Below are positions 52,586-63,574 of a DNA stretch of 64,000 bases, piece by piece. The notes beneath the pieces are model-generated. The model was not told the DNA's origin and made no database searches. It saw only the letters and a program-made list of their open reading frames with translations. Source of the stretch: Bradyrhizobium cytisi (GTDB taxonomy: Bacteria > Pseudomonadota > Alphaproteobacteria > Rhizobiales > Xanthobacteraceae); the NCBI RefSeq assembly GCF_008123515.1, contig NZ_VSSR01000008.1:107487-171486 (forward strand), written 5' to 3'. A program made the position numbers and the translations under genes. The first letter of the stretch is position 1, and each line of letters begins with the position of its first letter.

Positions 52586-53219
52586 GGCGAATGCGCTCGG
52601 CGATCTGGCGATCATGGCCGCACCGCCAGCGAAGATGTGGAAGGCCTTGGCGACGATCAGCGCCCGCGCTCATCAGGCCTACGACGAATGCTCGGGCACA
52701 GCCCCCGGCAGCTCGCACGACAAATGCCTTTTCATGTCGCTGGCTGTGCGCGATTTCCTTGTCGAGATCGGCTACCGCGATGCAACGGTCAAGGCCTGCA
52801 GCCTTCTGATCCGCGCCGGTGATCCGCAGGAAAACGAGATATGGTCTGTCGGGCTCGGTGCGCCTGGACAACGCGATGAGCCGGATAAATTCAACGGCCA
52901 TGCGGTCTGCGCCGTGCCGTCGCTGGAGCTGCTGATCGACACCACCATCTATCAGGCGATCAGGCCGCACTGGGGCGGCGCGGTCGGCGGCATGGTCGCG
53001 ATCAACTACTGGCGCAATCCTTCAGCGGAGCGGCTGTGGGGCCTCGAAGTGATCGCCGCAGCCGAGTGCGCGCTGTCGGATCGCTTGGTCCGCGTGCTCT
53101 GGCTCGACCGGCCCGAGGTCAACTGGAAGAGCAGCGAGGACTTCCGCGTCAAAAACGAGCGCCGCCGCCACGTCACCAAGGCGCTCATCAATGCCTTCGG
53201 CGGATGGAGGGAGCATTGA
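52578..53219 (+). CDS. Transglutaminase-like cysteine-peptidase-type protein, 213 aa
   Basis: A 213-residue protein with a plausible papain/transglutaminase-like triad: Cys50 at a helix start (HDKCLFMSLAVRDFL), His108 (FNGHAVCAV) and Asp121 (LLIDTTIYQ), in the right order and spacing. It could be a peptidase, amidase or acyltransferase, or an inactive relative. It overlaps neighbours by eight and four bases. Target unknown. Confidence 0.65.
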   Translation: MDEANALGDLAIMAAPPAKMWKALATISARAHQAYDECSGTAPGSSHDKCLFMSLAVRDFLVEIGYRDATVKACSLLIRAGDPQENEIWSVGLGAPGQRDEPDKFNGHAVCAVPSLELLIDTTIYQAIRPHWGGAVGGMVAINYWRNPSAERLWGLEVIAAAECALSDRLVRVLWLDRPEVNWKSSEDFRVKNERRRHVTKALINAFGGWREH

Positions 53220-53485
53220 GCGACGAGCAGGCATGGGACGCAACAGCGACGGCTGATGAGCTGGTCGAAGCGCTGAAACCGCTGTTCGCCGATCAGGCTC
53301 CCGAGGTCGTCGGCGCGGTGCTCGGCCAGCTGCTGGCGGTTATGGTCGCCGGTCATTGCCCCGAGCTGCGCGACGAGGCGATGAAGCTGGTGATCGACAT
53401 GGCGCGCGATCTAGTCCCCGTCGAGGTCGAGCAGCTGATCGAACAGGGTCGCGTCGGCGAAGAGTGGCGAGGCACCAAGCAATGA
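53216..53485 (+). CDS. Small acidic protein, 89 aa
   Basis: An 89-residue, acidic helical protein starting with TTG at 53216 within the previous stop; GGAGGGAG precedes it. Sequence has repeated Leu/Val helices (ADELVEALKPLFADQAPEVVGAVLGQLLAVMVAG). It ends the regulatory block. Unknown function. Confidence 0.55.
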   Translation: MSDEQAWDATATADELVEALKPLFADQAPEVVGAVLGQLLAVMVAGHCPELRDEAMKLVIDMARDLVPVEVEQLIEQGRVGEEWRGTKQ

Positions 53486-53953
53486 CTGCGCTGTGGGCCA
53501 TGGTCTCTGGCCGGCGGGGTCACGGCAGCATCCCCTTTCCGGCCCGGGTGACCACGCCGCGCGGACAATCAGTCATTGGTAGAACGTTGGTGCTTGCGAA
53601 CCGGGCCGCATCTAAGTGACAAGAGGGGCGCCGATTCTGCCGATTCCTCTCCCTTTCCAAACGGTCGGGGCAAGGCATTCGAGGACCGTTTAGCCGATCA
53701 GGGCTGATCTCACCGCGGAAGTGTTGGAAAGAACCGGTTTTGGGGTGCCCCCCCACGTCCGCGCGGATATGCTTCCTCCGTTATTGTTGAAATCGAAGGA
53801 TTCGTGGGGCATAGAAGCGCGATACCTGCACCAAGTTCGTCACGCGCTGCTTACAGCATGCCTGGCGGGTCAAGCTTGTAAATGCCGCCAGCAGGTCGGA
53901 AAAGCGAAGCGGCAGCCGATTCGTGGCGAAATAAGTCCGAGTGCATTTGACCA
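53486..53953. other. Intergenic region before the methylase/helicase operon
   Basis: About 470 bases with no supported gene. It should hold the promoter of the three-gene operon. No terminator hairpin or clear promoter was recognised. Confidence 0.4.
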
Positions 53954-54610
53954 ATGAGCCTGATCAAATCAAAGAAACGCGTCGCCGACCACGGAGAGGT
54001 GTTCACTTCTGCTTGGATCGTGGAAGCGATGCTCGACCTCGTTAAGGGTGAGACCGAGCGCATTGACTCGCGCTTCTTGGAGCCAGCATGTGGCAGCGGC
54101 AACTTCCTGGTCCGGGTCCTACAGCGGAAGCTCGCCGCCGTTGAGCTCAAGTTCGGAAAGTCCGAGTTTGAAAAGCGGCACTACGCTCTTCTCGCGCTGA
54201 TGTGCGTATACGGCATCGAGCTGCTGGCGGACAACATCGCCGAGTGTCGCGCGAACCTGCTCGAAATTTTCGCCGACTATCTGAACCTGAATAAATCCGA
54301 CGATTCGTATCGCGCCACGTCTTACGTGCTGTGGCAGAACCTCGTGCACGGCGACGCGCTAACGATGCGCACGCATGACGGCCAGCCCATCACCTTTGCC
54401 GAGTGGGGCTACATCGGCAAGGGTAAGTTCCAGCGGCGCGACTTCCGCTTCGACGTTCTCACTGGATCATCGGCTTTCAGCGCGGAGGGTTCGCTCTTTG
54501 CCCATCTGGGCAAGCACGAGATATTCACGCCGATCAAGACCTATCCGCCGATGACGGTAAGCGAACTGGCCGCCGCCGCTCACGGCGGCACACCGAAGGA
54601 GGCCGCATGA
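53954..54610 (+). CDS. Methylase-type subunit with motif I but altered catalytic motif
   Basis: A 218-residue protein related to N6-adenine DNA methylases. It has a GEVFTSAWIVEAM element (cf. FTP of motif X) and a strong SAM-binding motif I (FLEPACGSGNFL, about residues 41-52). The position of the usual NPPY motif instead reads FDVLTGSSAF, so catalysis is doubtful. It ends with TPIKTYPPMTVSELAAAA. It overlaps the larger methylase gene by four bases. It may serve as SAM-binding or specificity partner; this is inference. Confidence 0.78.
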   Translation: MSLIKSKKRVADHGEVFTSAWIVEAMLDLVKGETERIDSRFLEPACGSGNFLVRVLQRKLAAVELKFGKSEFEKRHYALLALMCVYGIELLADNIAECRANLLEIFADYLNLNKSDDSYRATSYVLWQNLVHGDALTMRTHDGQPITFAEWGYIGKGKFQRRDFRFDVLTGSSAFSAEGSLFAHLGKHEIFTPIKTYPPMTVSELAAAAHGGTPKEAA

Positions 54611-56197
54611 GCACGCAGGCTGGTTTTGCGCTGCGCGGGCGCAACCCGGATGTGCTGACGTGCATCGCGAACCTCTCGAACGACGAGGTGTTCACGCCAC
54701 CGGAGCTTGCGAACCGGATGTTGGATACGCTGACCGAAGCGTGGGCGGCCGACCACAACGGCGCGAACCTCTGGGCGGACAAGACGGCGAAGTTCTTGGA
54801 CCCGTTCACGAAGTCGGGCGTGTTCTTGCGCGAGATCACCAACCGCCTCACGAAAGGACTGGCGAACGAGATTCCGGACCTCGAAGAGCGGGTCGATCAC
54901 ATCTTGATGGAACAGGTGTTCGGCATCGGCATCACCTACCTCACCAGCCTGTTGGCTCGGCGCAGCTTGTATTGCAGCAAGTACGCCAACGGCGAGCACT
55001 CCGTCGCCAGATCGTTCACTACAGAGAGCGGAAACGTCTGGTTCGAGCGGATGGAGCACACCTGGGATGTGGCGAAGTGCAAGTATTGCGGCGCGCCGCG
55101 AACGATCTTTGAGAACCGGAAGGGACTTGAAACCCACGCTTATTCGTTCATCCACACCGACGATATCAAAACTCGGGTCGCCGAGTTGTTTGGAGACGAC
55201 ATGCAGTTTGACGTGATCATCGGCAATCCTCCCTATCAGATGACAGGTGGAGGCGGTGGAACAAACGATTCCTCAATCTATCACCTGTTCGTTGAACAGG
55301 CGATGCGGCTGGAGCCGCGCTATCTCAGCATGGTCATTCCTTCGCGCTGGATGGCAGGTGGACGCGGCATGGACGATTTCCGTGCGACGATGCTCGGCGA
55401 TCGGCATGTCCGCACTTTGGTTGACTATCCCGACTCAGCACAGGTGTTTCCCGGTGTGGATCTCAAAAGTGGCGTTTGCTTCTTCCTATGGGACAGCGAA
55501 CATGACGGAAACTGTGCGGTAACGCTAATTCGCGGCGACGACATAGTTGGTCCGACAAACCGCAAACTCGACGAATACGACGTGTTTATCAGAGACGCGC
55601 GTGCCGCTGCCATTCTGAAGAAGGTCCTCAAGCATAAAGAAACCAGTTTCTCTGACTTGCTCACGGGTGACACGCCATTCGGCTTAGCAACGAACTTCGC
55701 GGCGTTCAAGCCGGGCGAACCCGGCGATCGAGAGGTCAAGGTTTATGCGAGTTCAAATGCCGGTAGACGAAGCGGCAGAATGAAGCGCGCACTCATAACG
55801 AAGAATACGCATCTCATTGACAGTTGGAAGGTTCTCGCACCGAAGGCCGGTCCCGGGAATAGCGGCGGACACGTCCTGCCAGATGCTGTTCTAGGCAAGC
55901 CCGGCGTTGCCGAACCGAACTCTGTCTGTACGCAGACGTGGATCGTTGCCGGGCCGCTTAAATCTAAAAAGCAGGCAGAGATCGTTGCTCGCTACCTTCA
56001 GACGTCGTTTGTCAGATTCCTGGTGTCTTTGCGGAAGATAAGCCAAGACGCAATGAAGGGCGTTTATCGGTGGGTGCCACAGCAGGATTGGAGCCAAAAC
56101 TGGACCGACGAGACGCTCTACAAGAAGTACGGCATTACCAAGGATGAGAAGGCGTTCATCGACAGGATGATCCGCCCAATGGACGCTGAGCTCTTCG

Positions 56198-56205
<8 letters not shown>
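54607..56205 (+). CDS. Eco57I-type N6-adenine methylase
   Basis: A 532-residue methylase with its own motif X (NDEVFTPPELANRML), an atypical motif I (FLDPFTKSGVFLREI, with K-S-G where G-x-G is usual) and a clear catalytic motif IV IIGNPPYQ. A single CKYC pair may be part of a zinc site. Landmarks such as FVEQAMRLEPRYLSMVIPSRWM and FPGVDLKSGVCFFLW fit Eco57I-type proteins. The sequence appears to include target-recognition but no nuclease motif. It overlaps both neighbouring genes. Confidence 0.85.
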
Positions 56206-58735
<2,530 letters not shown>

Positions 58736-58788
58736 AAGGGCGGCAAGGTGCTTGGCGCAGATCATCTGCTCGCCTGAAGGAGATCCCT

Positions 58789-59020
58789 ATGTGCAACGAA
58801 CCAAGAGGCCATCCGCGCGCTGTTGCGCGTCGTCAATCGGTACGTCGGCAACCTGTCGCCGATGCCGGGCGTGTTTCCTGATTATCCGGCTCCGGTCGTG
58901 CGCAATGCGGCGATGAGCGCGAGTTGACCATGATGCGCTGGGGCATGCCGCCGCCACCGCGCACTGGCGGGCCGCCGGTCACCAACATCCGCAACACGTC
59001 GTCGCCCCACTGGCGGGGAT
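58789..59020 (+). pseudogene. Broken SOS-response-associated peptidase gene (yedK/HMCES type)
   Basis: AAGGAG precedes ATG at 58789, which encodes MCN with the catalytic Cys2 of the HMCES/YedK family. After a short internal loss the family sequence is readable in shifting frames: NQEAIRALLRVVNRYVGNLSPMPGVFPDYPAPVVRN, then ERELTMMRWGMPPPPRTGGPPVTNIRNTSSPHWRG. At least one frame break near 58910 and one near 58800 are needed. The gene stops where IS1 transposase sequence begins, at about 59020. It is non-functional. Confidence 0.75.
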
Positions 59021-59541
59021 AGCGCGTCTCAGCTTGCGGATCGGCTCCGTACAGCTTCACGAGCATGGCATAATCAACGTCCAGCCCAAACACATCGTCA
59101 ACCGCCGCTAGGTAGGGTTTGTAGCCGTCGCTGGTAAGCTGGACGCGGTTAGCAAATCTGCCCCTCAGGTCCGCCACAAATTCAACCGCCGCACTCGAGC
59201 TGCGGTCCGCAAGCAGCCAGCTGACAAGCAACTTGGTGTCAGCACAAAGAGCGGTCCAAGTCCAAACGTCGCCAGCGGCAGGCGGGGCGTTCTTGGCAGC
59301 GCTCACGTTGGCGTTCTTGGCGTAAACGAACGACCAAATCTCATCCATCTGCACACGCTTGCACGGCAGGTTGCGGAGCGCCTTGTCCTGATAGGCAGTG
59401 CAGGCGTGCCCAGCATCAACGAGTAATTTTGCAACCGTGTTATTGCTCACACCCGTAAGACGTGTAATTGCCCGAATAGACTGTGTCCTCGCAAAGGAGG
59501 TGCAGAATTTGAGCGCGCGCCTGTCTGGTCAGCTTGTTCAT
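59021..59541 (-). pseudogene. Truncated, frameshifted IS1-family transposase
   Basis: Minus-strand IS1-type transposase starting with MNKLT at 59541. The frame changes near 59475 (from LCEDTVYSG... to IRAITRLTGVSNNTVAKLLVDAGHAC) and continues through PCKRVQMDEIWSFVYAKN, WTWTALCADTKLLVSW, VQLTSDGYKPYL and ends abruptly after YGADPQAETRY at about 59025, joined to yedK sequence. Both the frameshift and the loss of the C-terminus make it inactive. Confidence 0.75.
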
Positions 59542-59608
59542 ACTGATCCTTACGCTCGAGAACAACGGCGCCGTCAAAACGAATGTTACACTATGTGTGA
59601 AAATGGCA

Positions 59609-59636
59609 TTGACGAGACGTTTGGTTAGATTATATA
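59609..59636 (+). promoter_or_regulatory. Candidate promoter of the HigB/HigA-ImmA operon
   Basis: TTGACG at 59609-59614 and TATATA at 59631-59636 with 16 bases between form a near-consensus sigma-70-type promoter, 10 bases before the toxin start. A small inverted repeat ACAC-TAT-GTGT lies about 15 bases upstream and could be the antitoxin site. Confidence 0.5.
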
Positions 59637-59646
59637 GGGGTTGTCC

Positions 59647-59946
59647 ATGGAACCTGCCTTCAAAGACCCGTCCTTGGACCGGCTGGAAACCGACGCGACG
59701 TATAGCGCCGGTTTCAGCGACGCAATCGTGAGGGCCTACCGAAAGGCAGTTCTTCACATTAGGTCGGCGGCCGATGAACGCACATTTTATGCCCGGCGCT
59801 CGTTTCGGTTTGAAAAGCTGCTGGGAAATCGAGAAGGCCAATATTCGATGAGGCTGAATGATCAGTGGCGACTCATCGTGGAATTGAAAGGGGAAGCTCC
59901 CAACAAGACCGTCCTGATCATTGAAATTGCCGACTACCACCACTGA
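59647..59946 (+). CDS. higB: HigB/RelE-type toxin
   Basis: A 99-residue toxin of the RelE/HigB superfamily. The C-terminal half shows the fold signature LLGNREGQYSMRLNDQWRLIVEL and the final EIADYHH; the N-terminal part is longer than in classical HigB (~92). RelE-like toxins cleave mRNA on ribosomes. ATG at 59647 chosen with AGGGG upstream; TTG at 59641 is an alternative. The HigA-ImmA gene follows after 17 bases. Confidence 0.82.
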   Translation: MEPAFKDPSLDRLETDATYSAGFSDAIVRAYRKAVLHIRSAADERTFYARRSFRFEKLLGNREGQYSMRLNDQWRLIVELKGEAPNKTVLIIEIADYHH

Positions 59947-59963
59947 AGGGAAAACAATCAAAA

Positions 59964-61115
59964 ATGGCTGCCCGCGTACCTGCTGAGACCTTCTCCCCCG
60001 GGGAATTCATTCGAGACGAGCTTGACGCTCGCGGATGGACGCAGGCTGACCTTGCGCAGATCATGGGGCGCCCTCTTCGCCTCGTGAATGAGCTTATCGC
60101 TGGCAAAAAGCAGATCACGCCTGACACGGCGCGCGGATTGGCCATGGCATTTGGTGATGATGATCCGCTCTATTGGATGAATCTTGATAGCGCGTACCGG
60201 CTCGCTAATAGTCAGCCCGCCGATGAAACGGTTTCACGCCGGTCTAGGCTGTACTCCAAATTCCCCGTGCGCGAACTGATGAAGCGAAGTTGGATTGAGC
60301 CATCTGATAATCTTGATGTCGTAGAGCACCGTGTGTGCCGCTTCTATCGCATCAAGAGCCTTGAAGAGCAGCCAGAGTTTGCTCACTCAGCAAAGGCCAC
60401 TCAGTCAGATACGGCACAGTACGATGCTAGAAACGACCTGCAGTGGGCATGGCTATATCGGGCAAAAGAACTGGCCGAAGCAGTTCATTCGGTGCCCTAT
60501 TCCGAAGCCAATCTAAGGCGCGCACTTCCAAAGTTGCGAGCCCTGCTCGTTGCTCCGGAAGAGCTTAGACAGGTGCCTACGATCTTGGCGGAAGCCGGTG
60601 TCAGGTTTGTAATTGTGGAATTTTTGCCTGGCGCGAAGATCGATGGAGCAGCATTCTGGCTCAATGAAATCCCTGTTATTGCGCTGTCAATTCGATTTGA
60701 TCGCGTAAATAACTTTTGGTTCGTGCTCCGTCATGAAATTGAGCACATCCTCAATCGAGACGGACTGGTTACCATTGACGTTGAGCTTACGGAGCGTGTG
60801 CAGGGCAAGGGAGACCTACCTCCAGAGGAGATACGGGCCAACACTGCTGCAGCAGAATTTCTAATTCCAAAGACGGAATTGGATAGCTTCATCGTGCGGG
60901 TGAGACCTCTCTACTCAGAGCAGCGAATTTTGCTCTTTGCAAAGCGCATAGGGGTTCACCCTGGTATCGTCGTCGGCCAGCTACAGCACCGGGATGAGGT
61001 TCCGTACACTCACTTCCATAAGCATCTCGTGAAGATCAGAGAAATTGTAACGCAAACCGCCCTTACCGATGGGTGGGGTACCGTTCCGCGCATTCCGGGA
61101 CAAGCTGGAGTTTGA
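59964..61115 (+). CDS. higA: HigA antitoxin fused to ImmA/IrrE metallopeptidase
   Basis: A 383-residue protein. Residues 1-80 are a HigA-type XRE helix-turn-helix (FSPGEFIRDELDARGWTQADLAQIMGRPLRLVNELIAGKKQITPDTARGLAMAFG). Residues about 200-345 form an ImmA/IrrE-type zinc peptidase with HEIEH at 257-261. Fusion of antitoxin HTH with a peptidase suggests that it could respond to a signal by cleaving itself or another regulator. It probably autorepresses the operon. Confidence 0.85.
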   Translation: MAARVPAETFSPGEFIRDELDARGWTQADLAQIMGRPLRLVNELIAGKKQITPDTARGLAMAFGDDDPLYWMNLDSAYRLANSQPADETVSRRSRLYSKFPVRELMKRSWIEPSDNLDVVEHRVCRFYRIKSLEEQPEFAHSAKATQSDTAQYDARNDLQWAWLYRAKELAEAVHSVPYSEANLRRALPKLRALLVAPEELRQVPTILAEAGVRFVIVEFLPGAKIDGAAFWLNEIPVIALSIRFDRVNNFWFVLRHEIEHILNRDGLVTIDVELTERVQGKGDLPPEEIRANTAAAEFLIPKTELDSFIVRVRPLYSEQRILLFAKRIGVHPGIVVGQLQHRDEVPYTHFHKHLVKIREIVTQTALTDGWGTVPRIPGQAGV

Positions 61116-61118
61116 GCA

Positions 61119-61583
61119 ATGGCTACCTTCAATGATCAGCTAATCCGCATTGTAGAGGACTACCGCGCCGCGGGTGAGCCATGGCCCGCGAAGCGAGAGC
61201 AGATAGCCGAGTGGGCGATTGCCAATGATCGCTACCAACTTACGCGGGGTATGGCCATAAGCCAGTGCGCCGAAAAGCTATCGAAAGCCATGGGCCTTGA
61301 GCATGTGAAAGATAGGAAGGGCCGCAGCGTTCGAAAGTACTATTCGGCGCGCATCCGGGAAAATGGGCAGTTGGTCATGAAGTGGGATGATCAAAATGCA
61401 GAACGCCCATTTATGGAAATATCAGCCGCGAATCGCCGCAACCTTGTTTTGGGGCAGTGCTGGCAATTGAAGCAGGATATGGACAGCTACAGCGAGCGGC
61501 AATGTCCGGATCAGCCCATCCAGGTGGACTTCAATTTCAATATCGACTTGGAAGAACTTGGTCAGTTAGACGAAGTGGGCTGA
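61119..61583 (+). CDS. Third gene of the HigB/HigA-ImmA operon, unknown, 154 aa
   Basis: A 154-residue soluble protein three bases after higA. First half is helical and basic (EQIAEWAIANDRYQLTRGMAISQCAEKLSKAMGLEHVKDRKGRSVRKYYSARI), resembling a winged-helix-like domain; the second half is acidic (VDFNFNIDLEELGQLDEV). No family is recognised. The tight spacing suggests it belongs to the same system. Confidence 0.65.
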   Translation: MATFNDQLIRIVEDYRAAGEPWPAKREQIAEWAIANDRYQLTRGMAISQCAEKLSKAMGLEHVKDRKGRSVRKYYSARIRENGQLVMKWDDQNAERPFMEISAANRRNLVLGQCWQLKQDMDSYSERQCPDQPIQVDFNFNIDLEELGQLDEVG

Positions 61584-61824
61584 TCAGGTCGATTTCTTCC
61601 ATCGCGTTTGCGCAGCCACTCTGGCAACCTCGGCCCTCTGCTCCGCCGTAAGTGTTGCAGCCTGTGCCGGGCCACCCCTCGCTCCGCCGGCCCTCCCGCG
61701 CCACAGCCTTGGCGCTCTTTCCTAACTCCTCTGGAGTGGGATCGCGGTCAGGCGTCTCCCCCGTCGCAATGTCGATGATCGACTTGGCGAGTTGGTTGGG
61801 ATCCCTAGGACGTTTGGGAGTCAC
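61584..61824 (-). pseudogene. Small conserved rhizobial basic protein gene, frameshifted
   Basis: Starts with GTG at 61824 overlapping the stop of the upstream gene (GTGA). The first half reads TPKRPRDPNQLAKSIIDIATGE and DRDPTPEELGKSAKAVAR in frame. The family ending (GGARGGPAQAATLTAEQRAEVARVAAQTRWKKS-like) continues in another frame to a stop at 61584-61586. One extra C in the GGCCGGC near 61700 accounts for the break. This small histone H1-like family is common in rhizobia and methylobacteria. Confidence 0.65.
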
Positions 61825-62027
61825 TTGTCTTTCCTCTGCTCAAGATCGTCAAACACCACCAGCGTTCGCTCGGCTTGGCCCGAACCGATAAATTTCTGGG
61901 CTTCTTCCGGCGTAACGAAGGTCGGCTCGATAAAACCGCCCCCCTCAACGCCGCCCTCGTAAAGGGGTACCGCAGTGTATCGTCCTCCGATGATGCGGGA
62001 GACCTTCCAACCGATGCGCTTTTTCAT
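61821..62027 (-). CDS. Small conserved hypothetical protein, 68 aa
   Basis: A 68-residue protein (MKKRIGWKVSRIIGGRYTAVPLYEGGVEGGGFIEPTFVTPEEAQKFI ...). ATG at 62027 chosen, GTG at 62030 possible. It lies immediately upstream of the broken basic-protein gene and overlaps it. No function known. Confidence 0.55.
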   Translation of the reverse strand: MKKRIGWKVSRIIGGRYTAVPLYEGGVEGGGFIEPTFVTPEEAQKFIGSGQAERTLVVFDDLEQRKDK

Positions 62028-62156
62028 CACCGGAATATGCGATGGAAATTGTCAACATTCCAGCCCCGCCCGACTGTCACAATCAAACTGACCCACTACC
62101 GAAACTTGGGATGTCCATTTCCCAGCTTAGGTGTCCCGGAACGCGACACAACCTTG

Positions 62157-62181
62157 GCACAACTTGTGCAAAGTATTGCAC
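62157..62181. promoter_or_regulatory. Overlapping palindromes GCACAA-C-TTGTGC and GTGCAA-AGTA-TTGCAC
   Basis: Two perfect dyads share the TTGTGCAA centre. The arrangement of three half-sites resembles an operator bound by two dimers. It lies in the non-coding stretch between divergent genes. Confidence 0.45.
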
Positions 62182-62213
62182 ACCGAGGTTTTGCTTACCC
62201 GGGGCTGGAAAGC

Positions 62214-62248
62214 CGCCGCTCGCGGTCATTTACGCGAGCGGCGTTTTT
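62214..62248 (+). terminator. Strong rightward Rho-independent terminator
   Basis: CGCCGCTCGCG at 62214-62224 pairs perfectly with CGCGAGCGGCG at 62233-62243 (eight-base loop), followed by TTTTT. It could end the HigB operon transcript or a short non-coding RNA starting after 62030. Confidence 0.8.
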
Positions 62249-62261
62249 AATTCCCATAAAC

Positions 62262-62283
62262 GAAAAAGCCCCAGTCCGGGGCT
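62262..62283 (-). terminator. Leftward Rho-independent terminator
   Basis: On the minus strand AGCCCC-ggact-GGGGCT is followed by TTTTTCG. It terminates the leftward transcript of the genes at 62434-63073. Confidence 0.75.
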
Positions 62284-62363
62284 GGCGGGACTGAGGCTCT
62301 TCGCAGTCGCGCTTCCCCCACAGTACGCGCAACTCATTGCCATCCAGTTGTCACAAAACACCG

Positions 62364-62401
62364 TGTCCTAATTCGGAGTTCCGGGTGTCCTAATTAGGAC
62401 A
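62364..62401. promoter_or_regulatory. TGTCCTA sites including a perfect palindrome
   Basis: TGTCCTA at 62364 and, 22 bases on, the perfect 16-base palindrome TGTCCTAATTAGGACA at 62386-62401. The same motif occurs at 14567 and 15017-15045. Confidence 0.5.
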
Positions 62402-62433
62402 GCGCGTCCGCGACCGGAGCCAGCTCAAAATTC

Positions 62434-62757
62434 TCAGGCCGAGCCCGTAGCATGGGTGATCTTCAGCTCCATCTCGCGACCGAAGGCGCGCAGCTCTTTG
62501 TCGATCAAGTCCATCTTGCGGAGATCGGCTTCGGTCTCCTGCTCGCCTGGATCGAGGATGGTCATGATCGAGCTGAACAGATGCTGCGATCCCGCCATGA
62601 AAGCGAGGCGGCACTCTTCGACCTGAATCGATGGCGCGTCGGGCGGCAGCACCAGCATGCGATAGCCGGCCCAGCCGGCTTCGATCAGCTTGCCCTCGTC
62701 GGCGAGCTGCTTCGATATCTCGGCGGCGAGCTGCTCGATTTCTTTACGGCTTGTCAT
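62434..62757 (-). CDS. Hypothetical phage protein, 107 aa
   Basis: A 107-residue mostly helical protein (EIEQLAAEISKQLADEGKLIEAGWAGYRMLVLP ... VEECRLAFMAGSQHLFSSIMTIL). It is co-directional with the next gene and probably in one leftward early-type operon. Similar proteins occur in rhizobial prophages; role unknown. Confidence 0.65.
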   Translation of the reverse strand: MTSRKEIEQLAAEISKQLADEGKLIEAGWAGYRMLVLPPDAPSIQVEECRLAFMAGSQHLFSSIMTILDPGEQETEADLRKMDLIDKELRAFGREMELKITHATGSA

Positions 62758-62770
62758 TTGCTCTTCCAGC

Positions 62771-63073
62771 TCAACGGATTCGCTGCCGCAGCTCGGCGTT
62801 CAGCTGCATCGAACGCGAGAGCTGCCGCGTCAGCGATTGATCAACGCGCTCGATGCGCGCGGCCCGCGCGAGAGCTGCGCGGGCGATCTCGCCGACGCCC
62901 AGGACAGCGTGGCGCATGCAATGCACGCTGATCGCATCCAACGATATGTGGCCCAGCTTCAAAAGCTCGGCGGCCCGCCCGAGATCGGGCTCGGGGAAAA
63001 TGTCGAGCGAATAGGCCTTGCTCCACTGCACGATCCTCTGCAGCGCTTCCTCCAGTTCGGCGGCTTCGCTCAT
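62771..63073 (-). CDS. Hypothetical helical phage protein, 100 aa
   Basis: A 100-residue, helix-rich protein (EAAELEEALQRIVQWSKAYSLDIFPEPDLGRAAELLKLGH ...). ATG at 63073 was chosen because GGAG is nine bases upstream; the frame is open to 63424, but that extension is low-complexity Ala/Arg/Pro. A role in early phage functions is possible. It lies 13 bases before the 107-residue gene. Confidence 0.6.
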   Translation of the reverse strand: MSEAAELEEALQRIVQWSKAYSLDIFPEPDLGRAAELLKLGHISLDAISVHCMRHAVLGVGEIARAALARAARIERVDQSLTRQLSRSMQLNAELRQRIR

Positions 63074-63522
63074 TGCCTGCATCTCCAGCTCAAATGCCGC
63101 CCGATATGGATATAGCGGCGGCCCTTGGCCCCGCATACGCGATCTGCATGCCTCGCCGCCTGCCGGGGCCCGCCCGTGGGCCTCGCTGGGCCTCTCTGGC
63201 CTTCGCTGGGCCTCTGGCGCGGTATCGGCGGCGGCATCAGCCATGCGCCCATGGTGCATAGCTGCCTCGGGAGCCCGCCGGCGCTCATCAAAGGCCAGCA
63301 CCGGGGCGATGCACTCGCTTCGCGCAAGCACGGTCAAAGGCTCGGGCTGGCTCGCAGCGGCGGGCAGCGGTGCGTTATTTTTGAGAGCATGGACAAAGCT
63401 GCCCCGGCAGTCCACGCGCACCACAGGGCTCCTGCGGCGAAAGCGAGCTTCTTCGGGAATGTCGGCCTAAGCAAAGGATGCATCGCTCGCCCCTCTGCGC
63501 CCCAGCCGCGCCCGCATGCTCA
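63074..63522. other. Region without a clear gene before the integrase
   Basis: About 450 bases. A long minus frame crosses it and would extend the 100-residue gene to 217 residues, but its composition is repetitive (GGCCC-rich near 63170-63220). No other gene is supported. Confidence 0.4.
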
Positions 63523-63560
63523 ACAAAAAAGCCGCCCCGGATCAATGGGGCGGCTTCAGG
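63523..63560 (-). terminator. Bidirectional terminator after integrase
   Basis: GCCGCCCC at 63531-63538 pairs with GGGGCGGC at 63547-63554, flanked by AAAAAA on the left and TTTTTT on the right, so it can stop transcription both ways. It closes the leftward integrase gene. Confidence 0.85.
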
Positions 63561-63574
63561 TTTTTTATTATTTC

